From JASDSY01 sp041441465 (lineage in GTDB: Bacteria; Muiribacteriota; UBA9980), in assembly GCA_041441465.1 (NCBI GenBank), contig JASDSY010000032.1:1-64000 (forward strand): a DNA stretch of 64,000 nt, written 5' to 3'. The notes under the pieces were generated by a model. The model made no database searches. It was not told the DNA's origin and saw only the letters and a program-made list of their open reading frames with translations. The position numbers were made by a program, and so were the translations under genes. Positions 54,011 through 61,943 of this stretch are shown in pieces. The first letter of the stretch is position 1. Each line of letters starts with the position of its first letter.

Positions 54011-55462
54011 ATGTTAGTTTTCTTTTCCTGTGTTTTATTTCTAGTGGGCGGGTATTTTATTTACGGAACATTTATTGAAAAAATTTTTGGAATAAATCCT
54101 GAGGCTAAAACTCCGGCGCTTTCCAAAACTGACGGTGTTGACTATGTTCCAATGGAGTGGTGGCGCATATTTTTGATTCAATTTTTGAATATAGCCGGAC
54201 TCGGTCCTATTTTCGGTGCGGTTGCAGGCGCGATGTGGGGGCCGGCCGCTTTTTTATGGATTATATTTGGCTGCTTATTTATAGGAGCAGTTCATGATTA
54301 TCTTTCAGGAATGCTTTCGATTCAGCACGGCGGCGAAAGTCTTTCGGAGCTTGTCGGGCGTTATCTTGGGAGCTTTGTCAAGCAGTTTATGAGATGTTTT
54401 TCAATTGTATTGCTTTTGCTTGTCGGAGCAGTTTTTATAACCGGGCCGGCCAAAATACTCGAGGGCTTGAGCCTGGGACCTACCTGTAATCAATGGGCTA
54501 TTATAATTTTTATTTACTATATTTTGGCTACTATGCTGCCTATAGATCAATTGATAGGAAGGATTTATCCAATTTTTGGATTTGCTCTTCTTTTTATGGC
54601 TGTAGGAATTTCCGGCTCTATTTTTTATAACGGCTATCCTGCTATTGAATTTTCAGTATCTAACCTTCATAATAATCCTGAAAGTTTTCCGATATTTCCG
54701 TTGCTTTTTATTTCGATAGCTTGCGGTGCGGTTTCGGGATTTCACGCCACGCAGTCACCGATGATGGCGAGGTGTTTGAAGAGTGAAACCCTTGGGAAAC
54801 GTGTGTTTTTTGGAGCTATGATCGCCGAGGGCATTGTCGCTTTGATATGGATTTATGCGTCTTTATCATTTTTCGGCGGCGCGGAAAAGTTAAACTCTGT
54901 AATGGTTGAACATGGCGGTAACGCAGCCTGGGTTGTAAGCCATATATCCAATACTCTTCTTGGACGTCTTGGCGGAATGCTGGCTCTTCTCGGAGTTGTA
55001 GCAGCTCCTATCACTTCCGGTGATACCGCTTTTCGGAGTGCTCGCCTTACTATTGCCGATATGCTTAATTTCAGCCAGGAAAAAATAATCAACAGACTTT
55101 ATGTCAGCGTGCCGCTTTTTATAATCGGTTATTGGCTGACTCTTGTTAAATTTGATATAATATGGCGTTATATGGCATGGGCGAATCAGACGCTCGCTGT
55201 AATGGTGTTATGGGCAGGCGCAGCGTACCTTATAAAAAAACGTAAATTTCATTGGATTGCTACAATACCGGCGGTGTTTATGACACAGGTATGTTCAAGT
55301 TATATTTTATACGCTAAAGAAGGAATTGCGCTTCCATATAAAATGTCAGTTATCGGCGGCGCTATTTTTACCGTTTTATTGACTGTTTGGTTTTTTGTGA
55401 AAAATGGTTCGAAAAAACATGCAGTTAACTCTGAGACTGGCGCGGAAGCATTGCCTGAATAA
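54011..55462 (+). CDS. cstA: CstA family carbon starvation/peptide or pyruvate transporter
   Basis: A 483-residue polytopic membrane protein with about 12-14 hydrophobic segments, matching the short CstA form. The landmarks are VPMEWWRIFLIQFLNIAGLGPIFGA-like (in part), VHDYLSGMLSIQHGGESLSE, and HATQSPMMARCLKSE. ATG 54011 has AAAGGAG 8 nt upstream. An earlier frame start at 53960 lacks a site. Known CstA-type proteins import peptides or pyruvate. Substrate here is undetermined. Shared promoter sequence with the PAS gene downstream suggests they respond together. Confidence 0.88.
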   Translation: MLVFFSCVLFLVGGYFIYGTFIEKIFGINPEAKTPALSKTDGVDYVPMEWWRIFLIQFLNIAGLGPIFGAVAGAMWGPAAFLWIIFGCLFIGAVHDYLSGMLSIQHGGESLSELVGRYLGSFVKQFMRCFSIVLLLLVGAVFITGPAKILEGLSLGPTCNQWAIIIFIYYILATMLPIDQLIGRIYPIFGFALLFMAVGISGSIFYNGYPAIEFSVSNLHNNPESFPIFPLLFISIACGAVSGFHATQSPMMARCLKSETLGKRVFFGAMIAEGIVALIWIYASLSFFGGAEKLNSVMVEHGGNAAWVVSHISNTLLGRLGGMLALLGVVAAPITSGDTAFRSARLTIADMLNFSQEKIINRLYVSVPLFIIGYWLTLVKFDIIWRYMAWANQTLAVMVLWAGAAYLIKKRKFHWIATIPAVFMTQVCSSYILYAKEGIALPYKMSVIGGAIFTVLLTVWFFVKNGSKKHAVNSETGAEALPE

Positions 55463-55494
55463 CTCTGATGAGTTATTATATTAAATCAGATTTA

Positions 55495-55632
55495 TTAAGT
55501 TTCATACCTCAAAAATCCATACAAATAAGGATTAAAAAAAATATTTTTAGCGTTTGACTTCAAAACCAACCTTGAATATGTTAGTAAAAAAATATGTATT
55601 AATTTAATAACGCTGGTTTGGCTATGCAAAAC
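55495..55632 (+). promoter_or_regulatory. Duplicated promoter-leader cassette, copy B (PAS gene)
   Basis: Second copy of the element at 53578. TTGACT is at 55554-55559, a 17-bp non-conserved spacer follows, and TATGTT is at 55577-55582. The box CTGGTTTGGCTATGC again begins 31 bp after the -10. The promoter is about 100 bp upstream of the PAS ATG. Confidence 0.7.
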
Positions 55633-55662
55633 TCGGGTCAGATTAATAAAAAGGGGGAACAG

Positions 55663-56082
55663 ATGATAATCGACAGAATGAATGAAGAAACTTTAAAGGC
55701 ATTGATTGAGACGCTGCCGCTTGAGATTACCGTAATTGACGCAAATGACGAGGTAATAGGTTGGAACCAACATGAGACCAGGCTTTTTACAAGGCCTATG
55801 ACAAGTATGGGCCTAAATTTTCGCGAGTGCCACCCTGAAAAAAGCGTTGCTAAAGTAGAACAGATTGTCAATGAAATGAAGTCAGGTAAGCGTGATAAGG
55901 CAAAATTCTGGATTGACATTCCGGTTAAGCCGAATGAAGCGAAGCATAAAATATTGATAGAATTTTTCGCGCTGCGCGACCGCGCCGGCAAATATCTCGG
56001 CTGTATGGAATGTACCCAGGATGTCGAGCATATCAGAAATTTACAGGGTGAAAAAAGACTTTTAGACGAAATTCCTGATTAA
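55663..56082 (+). CDS. PAS domain protein
   Basis: A 139-residue protein with a single PAS domain. ETLPLEITVIDANDEVIGWNQHETRLF is the entry (given in short form), then GLNFRECHPEKSVAKVEQIV and IEFFALRDRAGKYLGCMECTQDV. This matches the PAS subgroup of DUF438 proteins, which often binds heme or other cofactors. H in ECHPEKS is conserved there. ATG 55663 is supported by AAGGGGGA. The region upstream to 55618 is part of the leader cassette. No output domain is attached, so it may act on a partner. Confidence 0.8.
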   Translation: MIIDRMNEETLKALIETLPLEITVIDANDEVIGWNQHETRLFTRPMTSMGLNFRECHPEKSVAKVEQIVNEMKSGKRDKAKFWIDIPVKPNEAKHKILIEFFALRDRAGKYLGCMECTQDVEHIRNLQGEKRLLDEIPD

Positions 56083-56360
56083 TTTGAATTACTTAATGGA
56101 AGTGGCATTCTCTTAATTTAGGTTTGAACGCTTAAAATTTTATTTCAAATAAATATAATAATCGTTTATATTATTTTAACGGCGTTAAATAATATTACTC
56201 AGCTGAACATATTGAAAAATTAGTGATATTAATATTTTTTTATAAAAGAAAATCCAAGAATAAGTTGGAATTATAATTAAAACCGTCTCTGATTTTTCGT
56301 TTAAACAGCTTTTAAATAAAAACTTTTAATCAAACGCGAAATTTGAAGATATTATAATGA

Positions 56361-56406
56361 AATAAAAAACGGCAGTTAAAACGAGAGTTAACAGTCGTTT
56401 TTTATT
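56361..56406. terminator. Bidirectional intrinsic terminator
   Basis: A 19-bp stem, 56361-56379 with 56388-56406, has one wobble and one mismatch. It begins AATAAAAAACG and ends CGTTTTTTATT. It lies between convergent genes (56082 plus strand, 56432 minus strand). The rest of the 56083-56431 gap shows nothing. Confidence 0.85.
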
Positions 56407-56431
56407 TTTTAGATTGCTCAAATTATTTAAT

Positions 56432-57112
56432 TTATGAATTATTGTTCATGAATTTTTCTATAAGTGCCGCCCTGTCAGTTCTGTTTCTGATTTTATTCAC
56501 ATACAACTGAAGCTTTAACGGCGGGACTTTAATATTATGTCCGTTCCAAAAAACGGTCTCCAGGTGATTTTGAGCGTAAGGTCCGCAGTCTACCGGTTCA
56601 GGGTTATCAAGGCGCTCTTGGGGATCTGAAGCTATATCTATGCGCGCATGAAGAAATAGAACGCCAAAGTCTTTGGTTACCCAGCCTTGAGTGTCAATTA
56701 TAGGCTCTATGATATAATCCGAAAAAATATCAGCTATTCGTTCTACATCTTTAGAATTAATCATTATGTCAATATCATGAGGGTTTAGTTTTATACCGCG
56801 TATGCAGGCGGCGCAGCTGCCGGTCAGCCACCAATCAATACCTGTATTTTTGATCTTAAGGCAAAATTCATTTAACGCTTTTTCCCATGGAATTGGTTTG
56901 AAATAACCGAGCTGGCTGAACATTTCAAAAGCGTTATTGAAATAGTAATTTTTTATTTTTTCAATATTTTTTATTTTTTGTGGATAAGTTTTAATATAGC
57001 TGGTTCCGTCATTTTGATAGAAACACATTTTTAAGACTTTCTCATATTCCGGCGTGAAATCTGAGACACGGAAAATTATGCTCTCGTTTTTTTCTTCAAA
57101 GGATATTTTCAT
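56432..57112 (-). CDS. Nucleotidyltransferase-fold protein (AbiEii-like)
   Basis: A 226-residue protein. The N-terminal ~90 residues (KISFEEKNESIIFRVSD, then a YIKTYPQ segment) are of unknown type. The C-terminal half has a nucleotidyltransferase signature G98-S99 with D113-x-D115 (HDIDIMI), then a domain like those in minimal or AbiEii-type nucleotidyltransferases. ATG 57112 has AAAGGAAT upstream. A longer frame to 57190 runs through a perfect hairpin and is unlikely. It is downstream of the sigma/VOC gene on the same strand. Substrate is unknown. Confidence 0.65.
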   Translation of the reverse strand: MKISFEEKNESIIFRVSDFTPEYEKVLKMCFYQNDGTSYIKTYPQKIKNIEKIKNYYFNNAFEMFSQLGYFKPIPWEKALNEFCLKIKNTGIDWWLTGSCAACIRGIKLNPHDIDIMINSKDVERIADIFSDYIIEPIIDTQGWVTKDFGVLFLHARIDIASDPQERLDNPEPVDCGPYAQNHLETVFWNGHNIKVPPLKLQLYVNKIRNRTDRAALIEKFMNNNS

Positions 57113-57149
57113 CTTTATTCCTTTCTGATACGATATGTTAAATTTTATG

Positions 57150-57194
57150 ATCATTGATTTATATGTATATTTAACATGCATATAAATCAATGAT
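57150..57194. repeat. Perfect 16-bp inverted repeat
   Basis: ATCATTGATTTATATG (57150-57165) and CATATAAATCAATGAT (57179-57194) are perfect reverse complements with a 13-nt loop. It lies between the sigma/VOC stop and the nucleotidyltransferase start. It could be an operator, or an AT-rich terminator for the sigma gene. There is no long U-tract on the minus strand. Confidence 0.6.
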
Positions 57195-57240
57195 ATTTTT
57201 CCGACGCGTTTAAAGCGCAGTATATTTTTATTAAAATTTT

Positions 57241-58563
57241 TTATTCAGGCTTATAAGGATTTTTTATTTCAGGCGGCCATTCAAGAAATTGTATGACATA
57301 TCCGTTAAGATCTTTTACTGTAATTGTTCTCGCGCCCCATTCTTCATTATTTATTTCTGATACGTCTTGCCAGCCGCTTTTTTTGATTTTAGCGAGCAAA
57401 AATTCCAGGTCTTCTACTGTAACAAGCGGCAAAATTCCGCATTTATGTTCGGAAAATTCGCCTTTTCTGATGTGAAATCCTGTAAATTGCCTTGTACCAT
57501 TTATAATACTGTTTTTTTCATCAGGGGTTACGCAGCCGTAAATGCATTTCCCGGATTCGTCGAAATAGCCCGGGCATGCATTCCAGCCCAAAACATTATT
57601 GTACCATTCAAGTGTTTTATCGACGGAGTCAGTGTGCAGCATAATATCGATATAATTTACAAGATAACCGCGTTCTGAGCATTTTTTTAATTCGTTTATT
57701 AAGGTTTCATATTTTTCATTCAGATTATCCTTTAATTCCCATTTTATCCTTTTTATTGTTTCCTCATCACAGCATGAAAGTATGAGAGCCATTTCTTTGA
57801 ACGCGAGGGTGCCGCTGCAAAGGGTTACGAATTCCTTGCCGCGGTTTATTGCGCCTATTTCCAGAAGTAATGTTTCATTAAATTTTTCGCCGTCGTGAGC
57901 CAGTCTTAACATCTCTTTCTGGGTATTAAGAGATAATCTGGTAAAAACGTTAGAACCGAGTTCCATAAGTTTTAATTTGTCCATAATTAATTTTCTCCTT
58001 TTTATATAAAAATTATGGAGGTCGGTTTCATTGATATTCGAAGACATAATTTTAAAAATCCTGGAACGCGCTTCAAAAAGCCTGCTTTTGATTTTATTTA
58101 AACCGAGTCCGGTAAGCGCGCTCATCTGGTTTAAATTAAATCCGCAAAAATATTTCAGCGTTATTACCTCCCGATGCGCGGAAGTCAATAATTCGAGAGA
58201 GTAAGCCAGCTGGCTTAAAACATCGTTGTTTTCATGCGTGGCTTGATTTTCATGCAAATATGAATAAATATTATTATTTTGGTTTAATGTTCTGGAGTTA
58301 TAGAAAAATCGCGCAACTTCATTTTTGCATATTGCGAAAAGCCATGCTGACGACGACGCTTTATTTTTCAGGCGCCGCATATTAATAAACGCTTTGATGA
58401 ATGTTTCCTGAGTGATTTCCTCTGCGTAATCCATATTTTTGGTTTTTTTCAGTGAATAATAAAGTATTTTCGAGTAATTTTCCTCGAAAAATACTTCAAA
58501 TTCTTTTAAATTTAATGGTTCGGAATAAAAATTACGCTCGTTAACTTTAATCGAATTACTCAT
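57241..58563 (-). CDS. ECF sigma factor fused to a VOC (glyoxalase-like) domain
   Basis: A 440-residue single frame. Residues 15-90 form sigma region 2 (FEEFF-like, NMDYAEEITQETFIKAF, SSAWLFAICKNEVARFF) and 125-180 form region 4 with the helix-turn-helix VITLKYFCGFNLNQMSALTG. Residues 195-295 are helical and unrecognised. Residues 303-430 are a vicinal-oxygen-chelate domain (YIDIMLHTDSVDKTLEWYNNVLGW, then NGYVIQFLEWP). At M194 (57984) an internal AAGGAG lies 10 nt upstream, so a shorter 247-residue product without the sigma domains may also be made. The VOC part may sense a ligand that controls the sigma factor. Confidence 0.8.
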   Translation of the reverse strand: MSNSIKVNERNFYSEPLNLKEFEVFFEENYSKILYYSLKKTKNMDYAEEITQETFIKAFINMRRLKNKASSSAWLFAICKNEVARFFYNSRTLNQNNNIYSYLHENQATHENNDVLSQLAYSLELLTSAHREVITLKYFCGFNLNQMSALTGLGLNKIKSRLFEARSRIFKIMSSNINETDLHNFYIKRRKLIMDKLKLMELGSNVFTRLSLNTQKEMLRLAHDGEKFNETLLLEIGAINRGKEFVTLCSGTLAFKEMALILSCCDEETIKRIKWELKDNLNEKYETLINELKKCSERGYLVNYIDIMLHTDSVDKTLEWYNNVLGWNACPGYFDESGKCIYGCVTPDEKNSIINGTRQFTGFHIRKGEFSEHKCGILPLVTVEDLEFLLAKIKKSGWQDVSEINNEEWGARTITVKDLNGYVIQFLEWPPEIKNPYKPE

Positions 58564-58567
58564 TTAT

Positions 58568-58610
58568 CCAACCTCCGTATATATAGATCAAAAAAAATTA
58601 AAAAGGTTGG
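58568..58610 (-). promoter_or_regulatory. Inverted repeat that can mask the sigma-gene ribosome-binding site
   Basis: On the minus strand CCAACCT (58610-58604) precedes AGGTTGG (58574-58568). The second arm overlaps GGAGG (58576-58572), the ribosome-binding site of the sigma/VOC gene. Pairing would hide it. Seven perfect base pairs with a long A/T loop make a modest hairpin. Confidence 0.4.
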
Positions 58611-58635
58611 TATTAATAAAAAAAAATTATAAAAA

Positions 58636-59514
58636 TTAAAAAATCGCGATAATAATTACTCCGGCGAGCATTAAAAATGTCCCGGCAAGTCTTTCGCGGA
58701 TACCCGTCTCTTTGAAAAAAAGCCAGCCGTAAAGGACCCCGATTAAAAGACTCAATCTTTTAACTGATATTGTATATGCGACATTAACCATGCTCACTGA
58801 AAGCATGTGGCCCATTATCATCAGGGCATAAAAAAAACCTGGCAGTATCGAGTTTTTAACCGCGCCGTTTTTAAATATTTCTGCGATTTCTGCTTTTCCG
58901 CGGATTAAGGCAAGTGGTGTCATGCAAATTCCAAGGCCGATAAAAAAAGTCGCGCCGAAAAAAATTGACGACGAGTTGTCGACGCCCATCTTGCCAAATG
59001 ACGCGCTTATACTGTAAAGAAATGCGGTGATAATAATATAAATCGAGCCGCGTTCTTTTTTTATCGCCAGAATTGGCTCCAATATTCCATTTTTAAATTC
59101 GCTTAAATTCAGGACATAACTTCCGGCGGCGATCATGATAATACCTGTAATTCCTATTGTAGAAACTTTTTCACCGAGAAGAATATAAGAAGTAAAGATT
59201 AAAAATACTGGTGAAAGCGCTAAAAATGGCAGTGTGAGACTCATCGGGGATACCTTTAGAGCTTTGACATAGAGCACAAGCGCGGCCATTTCGATGGGAA
59301 TGGCCCAGCCGAAAGCGTAATAAAAGTTTGGTGCGATTTTGGGCGGCTGAGTGAAATAGAGCGCGCCAAGCAGAAACGGCATGGCGGTTACGAGGCGCAG
59401 CCATCCTATAATATATTCATTGTGCCGTTTTAAGGCTTTTTTTAAAAGAGCGTCGCTGGTCGCGAGCGAAAATGCCGAGACCAGCGCTAAAACTAACCAT
59501 AAATAATTGTGCAT
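58636..59514 (-). CDS. EamA/DMT family transporter
   Basis: A 292-residue protein with ten hydrophobic helices in two EamA halves. SAFSLATSDALLKKALKRHN opens the first half. SLTLPFLALSPVFLIFTSYILLGEK-type motifs (in part) end it. The second half closes with LLIGVLYGWLFFKETGIRERLAGT. Members export or import small metabolites such as amino acids. Substrate is not decidable. The gene is upstream of, and co-oriented with, the sigma/VOC gene, 72 bp apart. Confidence 0.85.
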   Translation of the reverse strand: MHNYLWLVLALVSAFSLATSDALLKKALKRHNEYIIGWLRLVTAMPFLLGALYFTQPPKIAPNFYYAFGWAIPIEMAALVLYVKALKVSPMSLTLPFLALSPVFLIFTSYILLGEKVSTIGITGIIMIAAGSYVLNLSEFKNGILEPILAIKKERGSIYIIITAFLYSISASFGKMGVDNSSSIFFGATFFIGLGICMTPLALIRGKAEIAEIFKNGAVKNSILPGFFYALMIMGHMLSVSMVNVAYTISVKRLSLLIGVLYGWLFFKETGIRERLAGTFLMLAGVIIIAIF

Positions 59515-59652
59515 TTCATTACACGCTTTCTATTTTTACGACTGCTATATGGCAGAAAACAATTTTTAAAAATTAAAATTAATTTTTGTATTACCGAATT
59601 AAGTAATCAAAATTGAGCGATTTTAAATGTGTAAGATTTTATTTGCCGGAAT

Positions 59653-61236
59653 TTAACTGTTTTTTGCTTTTTTTCCTGAAATTAATGACATCGCCTGCGG
59701 CAGTTGATTGATGATGTCCGCGGTAGTGAGCGAATATTCAAAAATTTCGCTGACTGCCAGATCTGCGGCTTTGCCGTGTACGTAAGAACCGCACACCGCG
59801 GCGTTTAAAAGCGTCATACCCTGTCCTAAAAAACCGGCAATAAGCCCGGTCAATGCGTCGCCCATTCCGCCTTTCGCTAAAGCTGCGTTGCCCGAGGTGT
59901 TTACAAATGTCGTTCCGGTTTCGTCGCATATTACGCTTCTGTGTCCTTTTAAAAGCGTCACGCATTTTTTGTCGCGCGAAAAATCATTGCATATTGATAT
60001 TCTATTTAGCAATATGCCTGTTATATCCATATTTATTATTTTTGACATCTCTTTTAAATGTGGGGTTATGACCATTTTTAAATTTTTATTGGCGAAAACT
60101 TTTTTCGCGTATTTTGTGATAGCCCATAAACCGTCGGCGTCAAGACATACCGGCACTTCGAGTTTAGATAGTATTTCAGCTGTGAAATTTGCGGTTTCAT
60201 TATTATCGGAAAGGCCCATGCCGATTCCGACGGCAGTTATTTTATTTTTATTAATAAAATTTAAAACTGCTCTTATGTTATCGTCGCAGTCGGAAATATG
60301 CCCGTCTTCGGCTGTTTTTAAGCCGACTATGATGGCGTCCGTATTGTATGCCTGTGCCTGCTGAAGTATTGCGTCTGGAACCATCATATATGAAATGCCG
60401 GCACCTGATTTTAAAAGTGCATTGCATGCTATTTTAGGGGCGCCCGAATAAAGTTTTGAGCCGCCGATAAGAAGCACTCTGCCGAAATCGCCTTTGTTCG
60501 AATTTTCAGGGCGCGGTCGGAGGCGTTCTTTGACATATTCTTCGGTCGTGATATTTACTTTGAATTCATCTGAGTTTAAAAGGTTTTTGGGAATGCTGAT
60601 GTCGGCGACATAAATTTTACCGATGTATTGCGAACCCGGGTCGAGTACATGCCCGATTTTTGGCGCGGCAAAAGTTACGGTCATTGCGGCTTTTATAGCG
60701 GCTCCCATTACAAGACCAGTAGTTCCGTTTATTCCAGACGGAATGTCTATTGCGATTTTAGGAACCGGAATGCTGTTTAATCCGTTTATAAGCGCGAGGT
60801 ATAATCCGTCGACGTGTTTGGACAGGCCCGTTCCGAAGATGGCGTCTATTATTATGTCAGAGAAATTAGCCATATTCAATGCTTCGTAAATTGAGCTTTC
60901 AGAAGTTATCTCGAACACAAGCACATTCATTTTCTTTAATATTTGAAGGTTTTCGGCTGTTACGCCCTTGTATTTCGAGGAAGGCTGAGTGGTTATTACC
61001 GTTACGCTCGTGCCTAAATTATGAAGATGCCTTGCGATTACAAAACCGTCGCCGCCGTTATTGCCCGGGCCGCAGACTATTAAGATATTTTTTTGCGCGA
61101 TGTCCGGATAAGTTTCGCATATCGCTATTGCCGACTTTATCCCGGCGTTTTCCATTAATATGCTTTCAGATATTGAATAATCGTTCATTGCCATCTGGTC
61201 GATTTTCTGCATTTGTTCGGCTGTGAGTATCTTCAA
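59653..61236 (-). CDS. nnrDE: Bifunctional NAD(P)H-hydrate repair enzyme (epimerase/dehydratase)
   Basis: A 527-residue fusion of NAD(P)HX epimerase (N-terminal; GPGNNGGDGFVIARHL near residue 56, DAIFGTGL) and ADP- or ATP-dependent NAD(P)HX dehydratase (C-terminal; KGDFGRVLLIGGS, a CLDADGLWA segment, ITPHLKEMSKI, NAALAKGGMGDALTG). It repairs damaged hydrated NADH and NADPH. TTG 61236 is chosen because GGGGAG lies 8 nt upstream. TTG 61242 is too close to it. The fusion is standard in bacteria. It appears to be a single-gene unit. Confidence 0.93.
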   Translation of the reverse strand: MKILTAEQMQKIDQMAMNDYSISESILMENAGIKSAIAICETYPDIAQKNILIVCGPGNNGGDGFVIARHLHNLGTSVTVITTQPSSKYKGVTAENLQILKKMNVLVFEITSESSIYEALNMANFSDIIIDAIFGTGLSKHVDGLYLALINGLNSIPVPKIAIDIPSGINGTTGLVMGAAIKAAMTVTFAAPKIGHVLDPGSQYIGKIYVADISIPKNLLNSDEFKVNITTEEYVKERLRPRPENSNKGDFGRVLLIGGSKLYSGAPKIACNALLKSGAGISYMMVPDAILQQAQAYNTDAIIVGLKTAEDGHISDCDDNIRAVLNFINKNKITAVGIGMGLSDNNETANFTAEILSKLEVPVCLDADGLWAITKYAKKVFANKNLKMVITPHLKEMSKIINMDITGILLNRISICNDFSRDKKCVTLLKGHRSVICDETGTTFVNTSGNAALAKGGMGDALTGLIAGFLGQGMTLLNAAVCGSYVHGKAADLAVSEIFEYSLTTADIINQLPQAMSLISGKKAKNS

Positions 61237-61405
61237 TTCCAATTCTCCCCGCTTTTATAATTTTATTTATTTTTCTTTAGTTTATTATTTTCAGAACTTT
61301 TTTATTTTTACTTCGGACTAAAATTATATCACTTTTTTATAATTTATTCCACTAAAATTTAGCATACGATCAATTAGTTAAGGAGAAACAATATTAAAAT
61401 TATTC

Positions 61406-61434
61406 TTGTAATTTTAATAAAAATCGATTAAAAT
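61406..61434 (+). promoter_or_regulatory. Possible promoter for the Dabb gene
   Basis: TTGTAA at 61406-61411, a 17-bp spacer and TAAAAT at 61429-61434. There is no TGN extension and the -35 is weaker than elsewhere in the window. Confidence 0.45.
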
Positions 61435-61481
61435 TTAATGAAATAATTATAAAAATAATGGAATTAGAAAGGATGTTAAAC

Positions 61482-61784
61482 ATGGTAAAACATATAGTTG
61501 TCTGGCGTTTAAAAGAAACTGCACATTGTAATACAAAAGAAAAAAACGCCATGATTATTAAAGAAAAACTTGAGGCGTTGAACGGAAAGATTCCAGGAAT
61601 GATAAAACTCGAGGTTGGCATTAATTTTTCGCAAGAAGAAAACGTTTCTGATATAGTTTTATATTCAGAATTTGACAGTAAAGAATCATTAAAAAATTAT
61701 CAGACACATCCTGAGCATAAGGCGGTTATGCCTTTTGTAATGGAAGCCCGCAGCGAGCGGCGGATGGTTGATTACGAAGTATAA
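61482..61784 (+). CDS. Dabb (stress-responsive alpha-beta barrel) protein
   Basis: A 100-residue protein matching the Dabb family. It opens MVKHIVVWRLKE, has a helix LEALNGKIPGMIKLEVGINF, then DIVLYSEFDSKESLKNYQTHPEHKAV-like (in part). The family is a dimeric ferredoxin-like barrel whose biochemical role is often unknown. ATG 61482 has AGAAAGGA upstream. A TTG- or ATG-initiated extension to 61458 is less likely. It stands alone and is convergent with the permease operon. Confidence 0.85.
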   Translation: MVKHIVVWRLKETAHCNTKEKNAMIIKEKLEALNGKIPGMIKLEVGINFSQEENVSDIVLYSEFDSKESLKNYQTHPEHKAVMPFVMEARSERRMVDYEV

Positions 61785-61882
61785 TAAAATCCGAGGTTGT
61801 TTTTTTATCACCGGCAGGCCTTAGCAGGCAAGAGAAGGCTGATTAATCTTATTTTTATACATAAATATTGCAGTTAAATTAT

Positions 61883-61931
61883 AAATGCTTATAAACCTGC
61901 ATTTACTAAGCAAGTTTATAAGCATTTTTTT
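61883..61931. terminator. Strong bidirectional intrinsic terminator
   Basis: AAATGCTTATAAAC and GTTTATAAGCATTT pair perfectly, extended by TGC/GCA beyond one mismatch, and are followed by TTTT. It lies between convergent genes (61784 plus strand, 61944 minus strand). Confidence 0.88.
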
Positions 61932-61943
61932 ATGTCCGGTCTT

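Noticed and set aside
55618..55662. Earlier start for the PAS gene
   Set aside because: This part belongs to the duplicated promoter-leader cassette, and ATG 55663 has AAGGGGGA upstream.
57113..57190. N-terminal extension of the nucleotidyltransferase-fold gene
   Set aside because: The extension lies inside the 16-bp inverted repeat, and a better ribosome-binding site precedes ATG 57112.
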